Below are positions 1 to 5,339 of a DNA stretch of 5,410 nucleotides, one piece after another. Source of the stretch: DATGEP01 sp035310125 (lineage in GTDB: Bacteria > Chloroflexota > Ktedonobacteria > Ktedonobacterales > JADMIN01). The stretch lies in assembly GCA_035310125.1 (NCBI GenBank), contig DATGEP010000072.1, positions 1 through 5,410 on the forward strand, given 5' to 3'. Every line of letters starts with the position of its first letter. Within the stretch, counting starts at the first letter, position 1. Position numbers and translations under genes: made by a program. Under the pieces are notes generated by a model. That model did no database searches and was not told the DNA's origin. It saw only the letters and a program-made list of their open reading frames with translations.

Positions 1-861
1 GTCAAGCGTGAGGCGCGCTGGCTGGAGAGCGAGGCCCCGCGCATGGGCCAGCGCCACTACCTGCGCCAGCGGCGGTGGGAGCAGCCCCGCGGCAGCGATG
101 TCTTCGGTATGCTGAAAGACCTCTTCGGGCGTGCCTGCCAGCCGTAATTCGCCGTCCGCGAGCACAAACATCGTATCGGCCAGCGTGGCGACTTCGCTCA
201 TATCATGCGAGACGAGCACGATTGTCATGCCCGCCCGCTGTCCGTCCTCCGTCTGCCCGCTGCGGACGGAGCCTGCGCGCAGTCGCGCAAGCTGCGCGTA
301 GAGCTCGTCGCGGGCCTCGGCATCCAGCCCGGCGCTCGGCTCATCCAGCACAAGCACGCGCGGACGCTGCGCCAGCACTCCAGCCAGGGCCACCCGCCGC
401 CGCTGCCCCCCGCTCAGCGCGAATGGCGACCGGAAGAGCAGGGCGTCATCCGCTTCGAGCGCGACGGCGGCGAGCGCGGCCCGCACCTGCCGGTCAATCG
501 TCGCGTCGTCCAGGCCGATCTGGCGCATGCCGAAGGCGATGTCATCGTAGACCGTCGGCGCGAAAAGCTGCGCCTCGGGAAATTGGAAGAGCAGCCCCAC
601 GCGGCGGCGCAAGTCGCGCAGCACGACGCCGCGCGTCTCGCGTGCGCCTACATCCACGCCATCAACCACGACATGCCCCGCCGCCGGTTTGAGCAGTCCG
701 TTGAAGTGCTGTACAAGGGTGGACTTACCCGACCCGGTGACGCCGACGATGGCCGCGCACGTGCCGTCCTTGATGCGCAGGCTGACATCGCGCAGGGCCG
801 TTCTCGCGCCGGGTGTGCGCGGATTGTATATGTAGCTCAGATGCTCGACGAGGATGCTCAC
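1..861 (-). CDS. ecfA2: ECF transporter ATPase, EcfA2-like (partial at 3' end)
   Basis: This is a cytoplasmic ABC ATPase that should pair with the EcfA1-like subunit to power vitamin or metal uptake by an ECF importer. I translated 287 codons from GTG 861 without a stop; the gene leaves the window at position 1. EcfA2 proteins are usually about 280-290 residues, so little is probably missing. Visible motifs are Walker A (GVTGSGKST, 40-48), the EcfA2-typical Q-loop LFQFPEAQLF (91-100, Q93), signature LSGGQRRR (149-156), Walker B with catalytic Glu in LVLDEPSAGLD (E174) and the H-loop histidine in VSHD (H219). All catalytic residues are intact. The GTG start is supported by GGAGG (869-873, complement) 7 nt upstream and by a 4-nt GTGA overlap with the preceding gene's stop. 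One oddity is a hydrophilic insertion of about 15 residues (195-211) between the D-loop and the strand before the H-loop. The T component gene would be expected next downstream, outside the window. Confidence 0.93.
   Translation of the reverse strand, partial: MSILVEHLSYIYNPRTPGARTALRDVSLRIKDGTCAAIVGVTGSGKSTLVQHFNGLLKPAAGHVVVDGVDVGARETRGVVLRDLRRRVGLLFQFPEAQLFAPTVYDDIAFGMRQIGLDDATIDRQVRAALAAVALEADDALLFRSPFALSGGQRRRVALAGVLAQRPRVLVLDEPSAGLDAEARDELYAQLARLRAGSVRSGQTEDGQRAGMTIVLVSHDMSEVATLADTMFVLADGELRLAGTPEEVFQHTEDIAAAGLLPPPLAQVVALAHARGLALQPARLTLD
229..279 (-). repeat. Repeat-rich insertion segment in the EcfA2-like gene
   Basis: This stretch encodes residues 195-211, which are extra relative to the usual EcfA2 spacing between LDAEARDELYAQLARLR and MTIVLVSHD. 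It contains the 8-bp direct repeat GCCCGCTG at 233-240 and 255-262, and the 7-bp inverted repeat TCCGTCC (241-247) / GGACGGA (264-270). The pattern suggests local duplication or slippage that kept the frame. Confidence 0.55.
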
Positions 862-1739
862 CGCGTGTCCTCCAGTGCGGCGATGAAGCGCTCCGGCGTT
901 ACCGCATCCGGCGGGATGGTGATACCGAAGGCCCGCAGCCGCTCACCCAGCGCGGCCAGCGGCGGTATCACGAGGCGCAGCGCCCGGAGCCGGTCCAGAT
1001 CGGCAAAGATGGTCGCGGGCGTCCCTTCCAGCGCGATCTTGCCGCTATCCAACACGACGACGCGGTCCGCAAGCGCCGCCTCTTCCAGCAGGTGCGTCAC
1101 ATGAACGATGGTCAATCCGCGTGCGCGGTTGAGCTCGCGGAGAAGGGCCACCATCTCACCGCGTGATCGAGGGTCCAGCAGGGCGGTTGGCTCGTCAGCG
1201 ACGATGCAGGCCGGCTCCAGCGCCAGCACGCCCGCGATGGCGAGGCGCTGACGCTGCCCCCCGGAAAGCTCATGTGGCGCCATGCCACGAGCGTGCGCCA
1301 ACCCAACGGCATCCAGTGCGGCATCCACGCGGCGAGCAATCTCCGTACGGGGCCACCCACGCGCGGCCAGTCCCCAGCCGACATCATCCTCGACGACAGT
1401 AGCGACGATCTGGTTGTCAGGATCGGAGAAGATCATGCCCACCAGCGTCCGGATGCGTCCGCGCGCCGCTGCCGTGCGGGTATTCAGCCCGCCAACCAGC
1501 ACTCGTCCTTCGGTGGGTAGAAGCAGGCCGTTGATGAGCCGGGCCAGCGTGGATTTGCCGCTGCCGTTGTGCCCAAGCAGAGCGACATATTCACCGTGAT
1601 CTACACGCAGCGACACCCCATCCAACGCGAGCGCCTGCGCGTGGTCGTAGCGATAGGTGACGTCCTCGATGGCCAGCAACGGTTCCGCATGTAACCGTCC
1701 CGGTATCGTCGTAGCCCCACCCTGGGGCAGTATGCTCAT
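858..1739 (-). CDS. ecfA1: ECF transporter ATPase, EcfA1-like
   Basis: This is a 293-residue cytoplasmic ABC ATPase, the presumed partner of the EcfA2-like subunit. Motifs are Walker A GHNGSGKST (56-64), signature LSGGQRQR (158-165), Walker B ending VADEPT (E183), D-loop ALLDP (186-190) and an H-loop histidine in VTHLLEEA (H216). The stretch GMIFSDPDNQIV (101-112) aligns with the EcfA1 hallmark usually written FQNPDNQ, which identifies the subunit. Here, however, the Q-loop glutamine after Phe is replaced by Ser105. The start is ATG 1739: AGGAGG (1744-1749, complement) lies 4 nt upstream, the ATGA overlaps the preceding stop by 4 nt, and homology to ABC proteins begins near residue 21. The same frame stays open upstream to 2129, but that part is out of frame with the DUF2232 gene and has no ABC character. 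The C-terminal ~45 residues (from about 250) form the extra domain typical of ECF ATPases. The transported substrate cannot be read from the ATPases. Confidence 0.94.
   Translation of the reverse strand: MSILPQGGATTIPGRLHAEPLLAIEDVTYRYDHAQALALDGVSLRVDHGEYVALLGHNGSGKSTLARLINGLLLPTEGRVLVGGLNTRTAAARGRIRTLVGMIFSDPDNQIVATVVEDDVGWGLAARGWPRTEIARRVDAALDAVGLAHARGMAPHELSGGQRQRLAIAGVLALEPACIVADEPTALLDPRSRGEMVALLRELNRARGLTIVHVTHLLEEAALADRVVVLDSGKIALEGTPATIFADLDRLRALRLVIPPLAALGERLRAFGITIPPDAVTPERFIAALEDTR
869..873 (-). promoter_or_regulatory. Ribosome binding site fixing the GTG start of the EcfA2-like gene
   Basis: The complement reads GGAGG, 7 nt before GTG 861. It supports a non-ATG start that overlaps the upstream stop by 4 nt, an arrangement typical of translational coupling. 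Confidence 0.8.
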
Positions 1740-2722
1740 GCGTCCTCCTCGACCACATCCTCCTGTGTCGCGGGCGCCTGGGGAGCGCCCGCGCCATTGC
1801 GAGGAGCGGAGCGGGATGCGCCACGCAGACGCCGCAGCAGACGCAGCGGCAGCAGCACCGGCGTAAAAGCCACCAGGAAGCCGGCGCGTAGCAATCGCAT
1901 GGCCCAGCGCGGCGGGAAGAGCGGCACATCGTGGCCCATCACGCGGGCTGAAGCGTTGGCGACGGCGAAGTCGAGCGCGACGATTGGTGCCGCCGCCGCG
2001 ATGACATAGAGGTAGAGAAGCACCGGCCAGAAGCGCAGCGCCACCAATCCCAGAGAGGCGAGCGCGGGCCGGATCGCCAGCCACTGCGCCTGCCCGCCGA
2101 CGAGACTCGCCCCCGCCGCAACGGCCCACGCGATGGACGCCATGCCATTGCGCAGCTCGCCCACAATGTCTTTGATGGGCAATCCGGTCAAGAAGATGAC
2201 GCCCATCGCGGCGGCGAATGTCACAGTCGCGATGACGAACGTGCCAAGCGCGAGCACGACAACCCAGTGCAGCCGGCGGCGCATCGCCCAGCCTATCAGC
2301 AGGCCTACGACAGCTTCCAGCCCCATGCGCCAGCCAAAGTGCGGCCCGGAGAGCACCGTGACCAGGAACGCGGCCACGGCGGCAGCTACCAGGGTGACGC
2401 GCGGTCCGCGCCGGAGCATCAGCACGGCGAATGGGGTGGGCACGGCAGGCGCGAGCACGGTGCCGAGAATCGGGAGGTAGATGGTGGCGAGGTCCAGCAC
2501 GATGCCAACATCCGCGAGCAGCCCACCCTCCGCCAGCCCGATGGCATTCAGCGCCGGTCCATGGGCATCTCCGCGACGCCTGAAGGCGCGGCGGCTTGAC
2601 TTCATGGAGCCGCTGGCGGCTGCATCCAGAAGCTCTGGCGTGGAGGCCGGCGCTCGCTCCGCCCCGATCGGCACGGCTAGCTCGTCGCGCGCTGGCATGG
2701 GAATGTGGATATCCCTACCCAT
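1736..2722 (-). CDS. DUF2232 (YybS-like) polytopic membrane protein, possible ECF S component
   Basis: This is a 328-residue integral membrane protein. The region from about residue 63, with an acidic Ala/Gly-rich opening, a YLPILGT segment, a PTPF turn and LRRG (104-106 region), followed by further hydrophobic helices and a late DVPLFPPRW motif (275-283), matches my recollection of the DUF2232 family. Hydrophobic segments lie near 63-82, 84-103, 109-125, 131-147, 152-179, 204-220, 222-256 (probably two) and 287-304. The N-terminal ~55 residues are hydrophilic and Arg-rich, longer than expected for the family, and the tail after 305 is Ala/Pro-rich and ends acidic. The start is ATG 2722, with AGGAGG 7 nt upstream. 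An ATG at 2728 lies too close to that site, and the frame's earlier start at 2776 is inside ubiB. The gene overlaps the ubiB stop by 8 nt and the EcfA1 start by 4 nt. A role as the substrate-binding S component is inferred from position and topology only; the substrate is unknown. Confidence 0.82.
   Translation of the reverse strand: MGRDIHIPMPARDELAVPIGAERAPASTPELLDAAASGSMKSSRRAFRRRGDAHGPALNAIGLAEGGLLADVGIVLDLATIYLPILGTVLAPAVPTPFAVLMLRRGPRVTLVAAAVAAFLVTVLSGPHFGWRMGLEAVVGLLIGWAMRRRLHWVVVLALGTFVIATVTFAAAMGVIFLTGLPIKDIVGELRNGMASIAWAVAAGASLVGGQAQWLAIRPALASLGLVALRFWPVLLYLYVIAAAAPIVALDFAVANASARVMGHDVPLFPPRWAMRLLRAGFLVAFTPVLLPLRLLRRLRGASRSAPRNGAGAPQAPATQEDVVEEDA
1744..1749 (-). promoter_or_regulatory. 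Ribosome binding site of the EcfA1-like gene
   Basis: The complement reads AGGAGG, 4 nt before ATG 1739 (or GAGGAG with 5 nt). It lies inside the last codons of the DUF2232 gene and selects this ATG over the open but non-homologous upstream extension of the frame. Confidence 0.78.
1769..1793. repeat. Perfect 9-bp GC hairpin inside the 3' end of the DUF2232 gene
   Basis: Positions 1769-1777 (CGCGGGCGC) pair perfectly with 1785-1793 (GCGCCCGCG) around a 7-nt loop. Every pair is G-C. In the operon mRNA the hairpin ends 29 nt before the EcfA1 start codon and 19 nt before its Shine-Dalgarno. There is no T-run after it on the minus strand, so it is not an intrinsic terminator. It falls in the low-complexity Ala/Pro/Gly tail of the DUF2232 protein. 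It could protect or pause the mRNA, or simply reflect GC-rich sequence. Confidence 0.6.
1795..1808 (+). repeat. REP-like repeat core (CATTGCGAGGAGCG)
   Basis: These 14 bases equal the core I recall for a dispersed repeat, commonly CATTGCGAGGAGCGAAGCG, that occurs in many bacterial genomes and gives the tell-tale translation HCEERS in one frame. That translation is present here on the plus strand. The following bases (GAGCGGGATGCG) resemble the repeat only loosely, so this may be a decayed or partial copy. It sits within coding sequence for the C-terminal tail of the DUF2232 protein and starts one base after the GC hairpin. One copy in the window cannot prove that it is a repeat. Confidence 0.45.
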
Positions 2723-4376
2723 GACCATTCCTCCTGCGGGCGACGATAGTGAGCCAGAGGACGCCGACCAGGCCAAGCGGCACCCAGGCGGGCACCGGCC
2801 GGTTCAGCAACCCGCTCGCCATCTCACGGCGGATGCGGCGACGCAGACGAGGATCGAGCGTGGGACTTTCAATGATGAGGCGCAGATCGCCGCGCTCGGC
2901 GCGCTCAAGTACGCGCTCCAGCGTGCGCGGGATACTGGAGACACTGCGAGCGAGCGCAACGCTCTCACGGACGAGGTCGCGCCCAAGCTGTTGGGCGCTG
3001 CTGGCGCCGAACAGGCGCAGCAACGTCTCGAAGCCATCCTGACGCATGAACTGGTTGGCGTACGGTGTCGCGGCTTCCATGAAGTTGAACTCCGGCGAGA
3101 GCGTGGTCGCCAGCCCAACGAGCATACTCAGTGCGCGTCCCAGGAAGGCGAAATTCGCCGGCAGCCGCAGCGGCTGATCGTAGAGCAGCATTTCCACATC
3201 GCTGAGGATATCGCCCGGATCGAGCTGGCGCAGCTCGCCGAATGAGACATTGCTGAACTGGCCCAACATCAGCATGATAGCTTGCTCGATGGCCTCGCGG
3301 TTAGCGCGCTCGCCGATGAAGCCAAGCACCTCTAGTCCGCGAGTGACCAGCGCTCCGTCCTGACGCACGACACCGAGGAAGCAATCGCGCACGCCTTCCT
3401 TCATGCGCGGCGTGATGCTCCCCATCATCCCGAAGTCCACGAAGTTCAGCCGGGCGCCGTCTGGCTCCATCTGCACGAAGATATTGCCGGGGTGGGGATC
3501 GGCATGAAAGAAGCCGAGCTCCAGCACCTGCTTGAAGTAGGTGCCAATGAGCCGGGTCGCCAGCTTCTCACGGTTGACACCAATCGCGTCGAGCTGGGTA
3601 ATGTTGGTAATCTTGACGCCGCCCATCCATTCGAGCGTGAGCACACTCCGCGTGCTGTACTGCCAGAGTACCGCTGGCACGCTGATATCCGCTTCTTCTG
3701 CGAAGAGGCGGGCAAAGCGCTCGGCGTTGTGTCCCTCGCGCTGGTAATCCAGCTCCTGCTGGACGGTGCGGGTGAACTCGCGATGAAGACCACGCAGGTC
3801 CATGATGGCGTCGGCGGTGGGCGAGAGGCGACGTACGACCTCCAGCACAAAGCGCAGCGTGCTCAGATCAGTGCGGACAATCTGACCGATACCAGGCCGC
3901 TGCACTTTGACGGCGACAAGACGACCATCTTTGAGCTGCGCGCGGTGTACCTGGCCGAGCGAGGCAGACCCAGCCGGCGTACGCTCGACAAACGTAAAAA
4001 TGTCATCGAGTGGCGCTTTCAGCTCACGCTCGATCACGCGCTGGATATCCGCGAACGACTCTGCCGGAACTTCGTCTTGAAGCTGCGCCAGCTCGGCCAG
4101 CGCCTCCGCCGGCAGCAGATCAGCGCGGGCGCTCAAAAATTGGCCGAGCTTGATGAGCAGACCGCCGAGCGCGATGGCCGTCTGGCGGAACTCACGCAGC
4201 ATGCGCTGAAGCGCTGCGATGTCAGGACGGGCATCCAGCTCGCCCCTGGCGCGAGCACGCATGACGCGATTGCGCTCGCGATACATGATCCACAGCGTGC
4301 GAAAGAGCAAGCGCGCCACGCGGTAGGTGCGCCAGATTCGGTTGCGTCGAGTCCAACGGACGGGCTGCCACCCCAC
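2715..4376 (-). CDS. ubiB: UbiB/ABC1/ADCK-family atypical protein kinase-like protein
   Basis: This 553-residue protein belongs to the UbiB/ABC1 (AarF) family of atypical kinase-like ATPases, which support isoprenoid quinone synthesis or lipid handling at the membrane. Family hallmarks are all visible: the KxGQ motif (K76-Q79, in IKLGQFLSARADLLP), the Ala-rich nucleotide loop PAGSASLGQVH (134-144), the invariant Lys in VAVKVQRPG (K157), QELDYQREGHN (207-217), the catalytic loop HADPHPGN (291-298) and DFG (314-316). The C-terminus has one strong hydrophobic segment (about 527-546) followed by RRR, where many UbiB proteins have one or two membrane anchors. The start is GTG 4376, with GGGAG (4383-4387) 6 nt upstream; I see no earlier start in this frame. 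The gene heads the minus-strand operon and its stop overlaps the DUF2232 start. The symbol is a family name: orthology to E. coli UbiB is not implied, and a menaquinone user is just as likely. Length and motifs indicate an intact gene. Confidence 0.95.
   Translation of the reverse strand: MGWQPVRWTRRNRIWRTYRVARLLFRTLWIMYRERNRVMRARARGELDARPDIAALQRMLREFRQTAIALGGLLIKLGQFLSARADLLPAEALAELAQLQDEVPAESFADIQRVIERELKAPLDDIFTFVERTPAGSASLGQVHRAQLKDGRLVAVKVQRPGIGQIVRTDLSTLRFVLEVVRRLSPTADAIMDLRGLHREFTRTVQQELDYQREGHNAERFARLFAEEADISVPAVLWQYSTRSVLTLEWMGGVKITNITQLDAIGVNREKLATRLIGTYFKQVLELGFFHADPHPGNIFVQMEPDGARLNFVDFGMMGSITPRMKEGVRDCFLGVVRQDGALVTRGLEVLGFIGERANREAIEQAIMLMLGQFSNVSFGELRQLDPGDILSDVEMLLYDQPLRLPANFAFLGRALSMLVGLATTLSPEFNFMEAATPYANQFMRQDGFETLLRLFGASSAQQLGRDLVRESVALARSVSSIPRTLERVLERAERGDLRLIIESPTLDPRLRRRIRREMASGLLNRPVPAWVPLGLVGVLWLTIVARRRNGHG
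2730..2735 (-). promoter_or_regulatory. Ribosome binding site that decides the DUF2232 start
   Basis: The complement reads AGGAGG, 7 nt before ATG 2722. Another ATG at 2728 lies only 1 nt from the site and is unlikely to be used. The site is within the final codons of ubiB, so the two genes are probably translationally coupled. Confidence 0.85.
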
Positions 4377-4519
4377 GGCCTGCTCCCTTTCCCGTACGCG
4401 CGTTGTCCCGCGTTGAATGCCATGTCGCGCTACGCGCAGGCTGGTTTACCTGACGGAAGGCGACTCCCTCACCATATCATACGTGTGGCATGCTCCCGAC
4501 GCCTCAAGACGTGGGCCTC
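4377..4519 (-). promoter_or_regulatory. Leader/promoter region of the ubiB-ECF operon
   Basis: This 143-nt non-coding stretch lies between the tnpB remnant and ubiB. On the minus strand it holds a -10-like TATGAT (4476-4481). The nearest -35-like TTGAGG (4502-4507) gives a 20-nt spacer, longer than the usual 16-18, so the assignment is weak. The -35-like bases fall inside the IS right-end hairpin. Nearer to ubiB I see only the GGGAG ribosome site (4383-4387). Confidence 0.3.
4495..4515 (-). mobile_element. Right-end hairpin of an IS200/IS605-type element (remnant)
   Basis: On the minus strand CCCACGTC pairs with GGCGT-C-GGG around a TTGA loop, giving 8 pairs (one G-T) with a single bulged C on the 3' arm. 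It begins 4 nt beyond the tnpB stop codon. IS200/IS605 elements end in imperfect hairpins near the tnpB 3' end, often with an unpaired base recognised by the TnpA transposase. The exact outer boundary of the element cannot be fixed without an intact copy, but probably lies within about 30 nt further toward ubiB. The matching left end is absent from the window. Confidence 0.6.
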
Positions 4520-4669
4520 TTAGCTCAACACGGCGGCCACTGCCACTGCTCCCTGACGGGCCTGCCCGGCCCGAAGAATGTTCCGCGCCGCGTTCTCGTC
4601 GCGATCTAAGACCAGCCCACAGGAAGGACAAATGTGGGTACGCATACTTAGACTCTTGGGCACACTCTG
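4520..4669 (-). pseudogene. tnpB: tnpB (IS605 OrfB-type) C-terminal remnant
   Basis: This is the last ~50 codons of a TnpB-family RNA-guided nuclease gene. Reading from 4669, the frame gives QSVPKSLSMRTHICPSCG, then LVLDRDENAARNILRAGQ, and ends with TAA at 4520-4522. This is the C-terminal zinc ribbon's second CxxC knuckle plus the DRDxNAARNI motif (with the RuvC-III aspartate) found in nearly all such proteins. The first CxxC knuckle, which should sit just before QSVPKS, is missing: the upstream codons read PETDEE and a TGA follows at 4688-4690. RuvC-I/II and the N-terminal domain are absent, so no functional nuclease is made. The retained part overlaps the region that in intact elements gives rise to the 3'-end-derived guide (omega) RNA. 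It is the trace of an old, mostly deleted insertion between ubiB and the Nudix gene. Confidence 0.88.
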
Positions 4670-4745
4670 CTCCTCATCCGTTTCTGGTCATATCAAGGCA
4701 ACGAGAAACAAGAGCCAAGATCATTGCTAGATAGGTGCGTAGGTA

Positions 4746-5339
4746 ATGGAGAAGACTATGCGGCTTGAAGGGGCGGGCGAGCGAGATGTAACCGGACACG
4801 ATGCGCCTGGCAGCCCCTGGCGCACGCTCGGCGCACGGGAGGTGTATCGCAATCCGTGGCTGGAGGTGGTCGAGTATTCGGTGGTGCGTCCAGATGGCGA
4901 GCGGGGCATCTATGGTGTGGTCAATCCCGGCGATAACGCTTCGATTGTCGCGCTGGACGGCGACCAGAACCTGTATCTCGTGGGCGATTTTTGCTACCCG
5001 CTCCAACGCTACCAGTGGTCCATTCCCAGCGGAAAGGTGGAGCACGGCGAAGAGCCAGCGGAAACGGCGCGGCGCGAGCTGGCGGAAGAGGCGGGCATCA
5101 CGGCGGCGCGGTGGGACTTGCTGGGTACGTTCGACCTGACGCCCGGCATCTGCACGCAGGCGAGCTACATTTACCTCGCGCGGGACCTGACGCTTGGTGA
5201 GGCGCGACCGGAAGGCACGGAGCGCTTCACGCTGCGGCGCTTGCCGCTCCGCGAGGCGTATGAAGCATGCCTGAGCGGCGAGATCCGCAACTCCGTCAGC
5301 GTGCTTGGCATCCTGCGAACACAGATCATGCTGGCCTAA
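4746..5339 (+). CDS. Nudix hydrolase, ADP-ribose pyrophosphatase type
   Basis: This is a complete 197-residue cytoplasmic Nudix hydrolase that probably cleaves ADP-ribose or a related nucleoside diphosphate sugar to AMP and a phosphorylated product, using Mg2+ or Mn2+. The Nudix box Gx5Ex7REUxEExGU is perfect: G96, E102, R110-E111, E114-E115, G117, I118. A proline 16 residues after the box glycine (P133, in LTPGICTQ) and the preceding WSIPSGKVE are typical of the ADP-ribose pyrophosphatase branch. The opening YRNPWLEVVEYSVVRPDG (34-51) is the usual N-terminal strand region. ATG 4746 is given as the start, but ATG 4758 (fifth codon) has GGAG (4748-4751) 6 nt upstream and may be the true one. 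No convincing promoter is visible in 4688-4745. The gene is divergent from the ubiB operon, with the tnpB remnant between, so a functional link is not implied. Substrate assignment within the family is inference. Confidence 0.95.
   Translation: MEKTMRLEGAGERDVTGHDAPGSPWRTLGAREVYRNPWLEVVEYSVVRPDGERGIYGVVNPGDNASIVALDGDQNLYLVGDFCYPLQRYQWSIPSGKVEHGEEPAETARRELAEEAGITAARWDLLGTFDLTPGICTQASYIYLARDLTLGEARPEGTERFTLRRLPLREAYEACLSGEIRNSVSVLGILRTQIMLA

Noticed and set aside
205..1104. 299-codon plus-strand open frame
   Set aside because: It is antisense to both ATPase genes, spans their junction, and its translation is low-complexity Arg/Ala-rich.
1740..2129. N-terminal extension of the EcfA1-like frame up to an ATG at 2129
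   Set aside because: The extension overlaps the DUF2232 gene, has no ABC homology, and the ATG at 1739 has a proper ribosome site and stop-start overlap.
2481..3245. 254-codon plus-strand open frame
   Set aside because: It is antisense across the ubiB/DUF2232 junction with no family resemblance.
4428..4438. GCGC-TAC-GCGC stem in the ubiB leader
   Set aside because: A four-base self-complementary stem is expected by chance in GC-rich DNA.
3492..4523. 343-codon plus-strand open frame
   Set aside because: It lies antisense to ubiB, whose kinase motifs are all present on the other strand; its protein shows no recognisable family and the openness follows from high GC.
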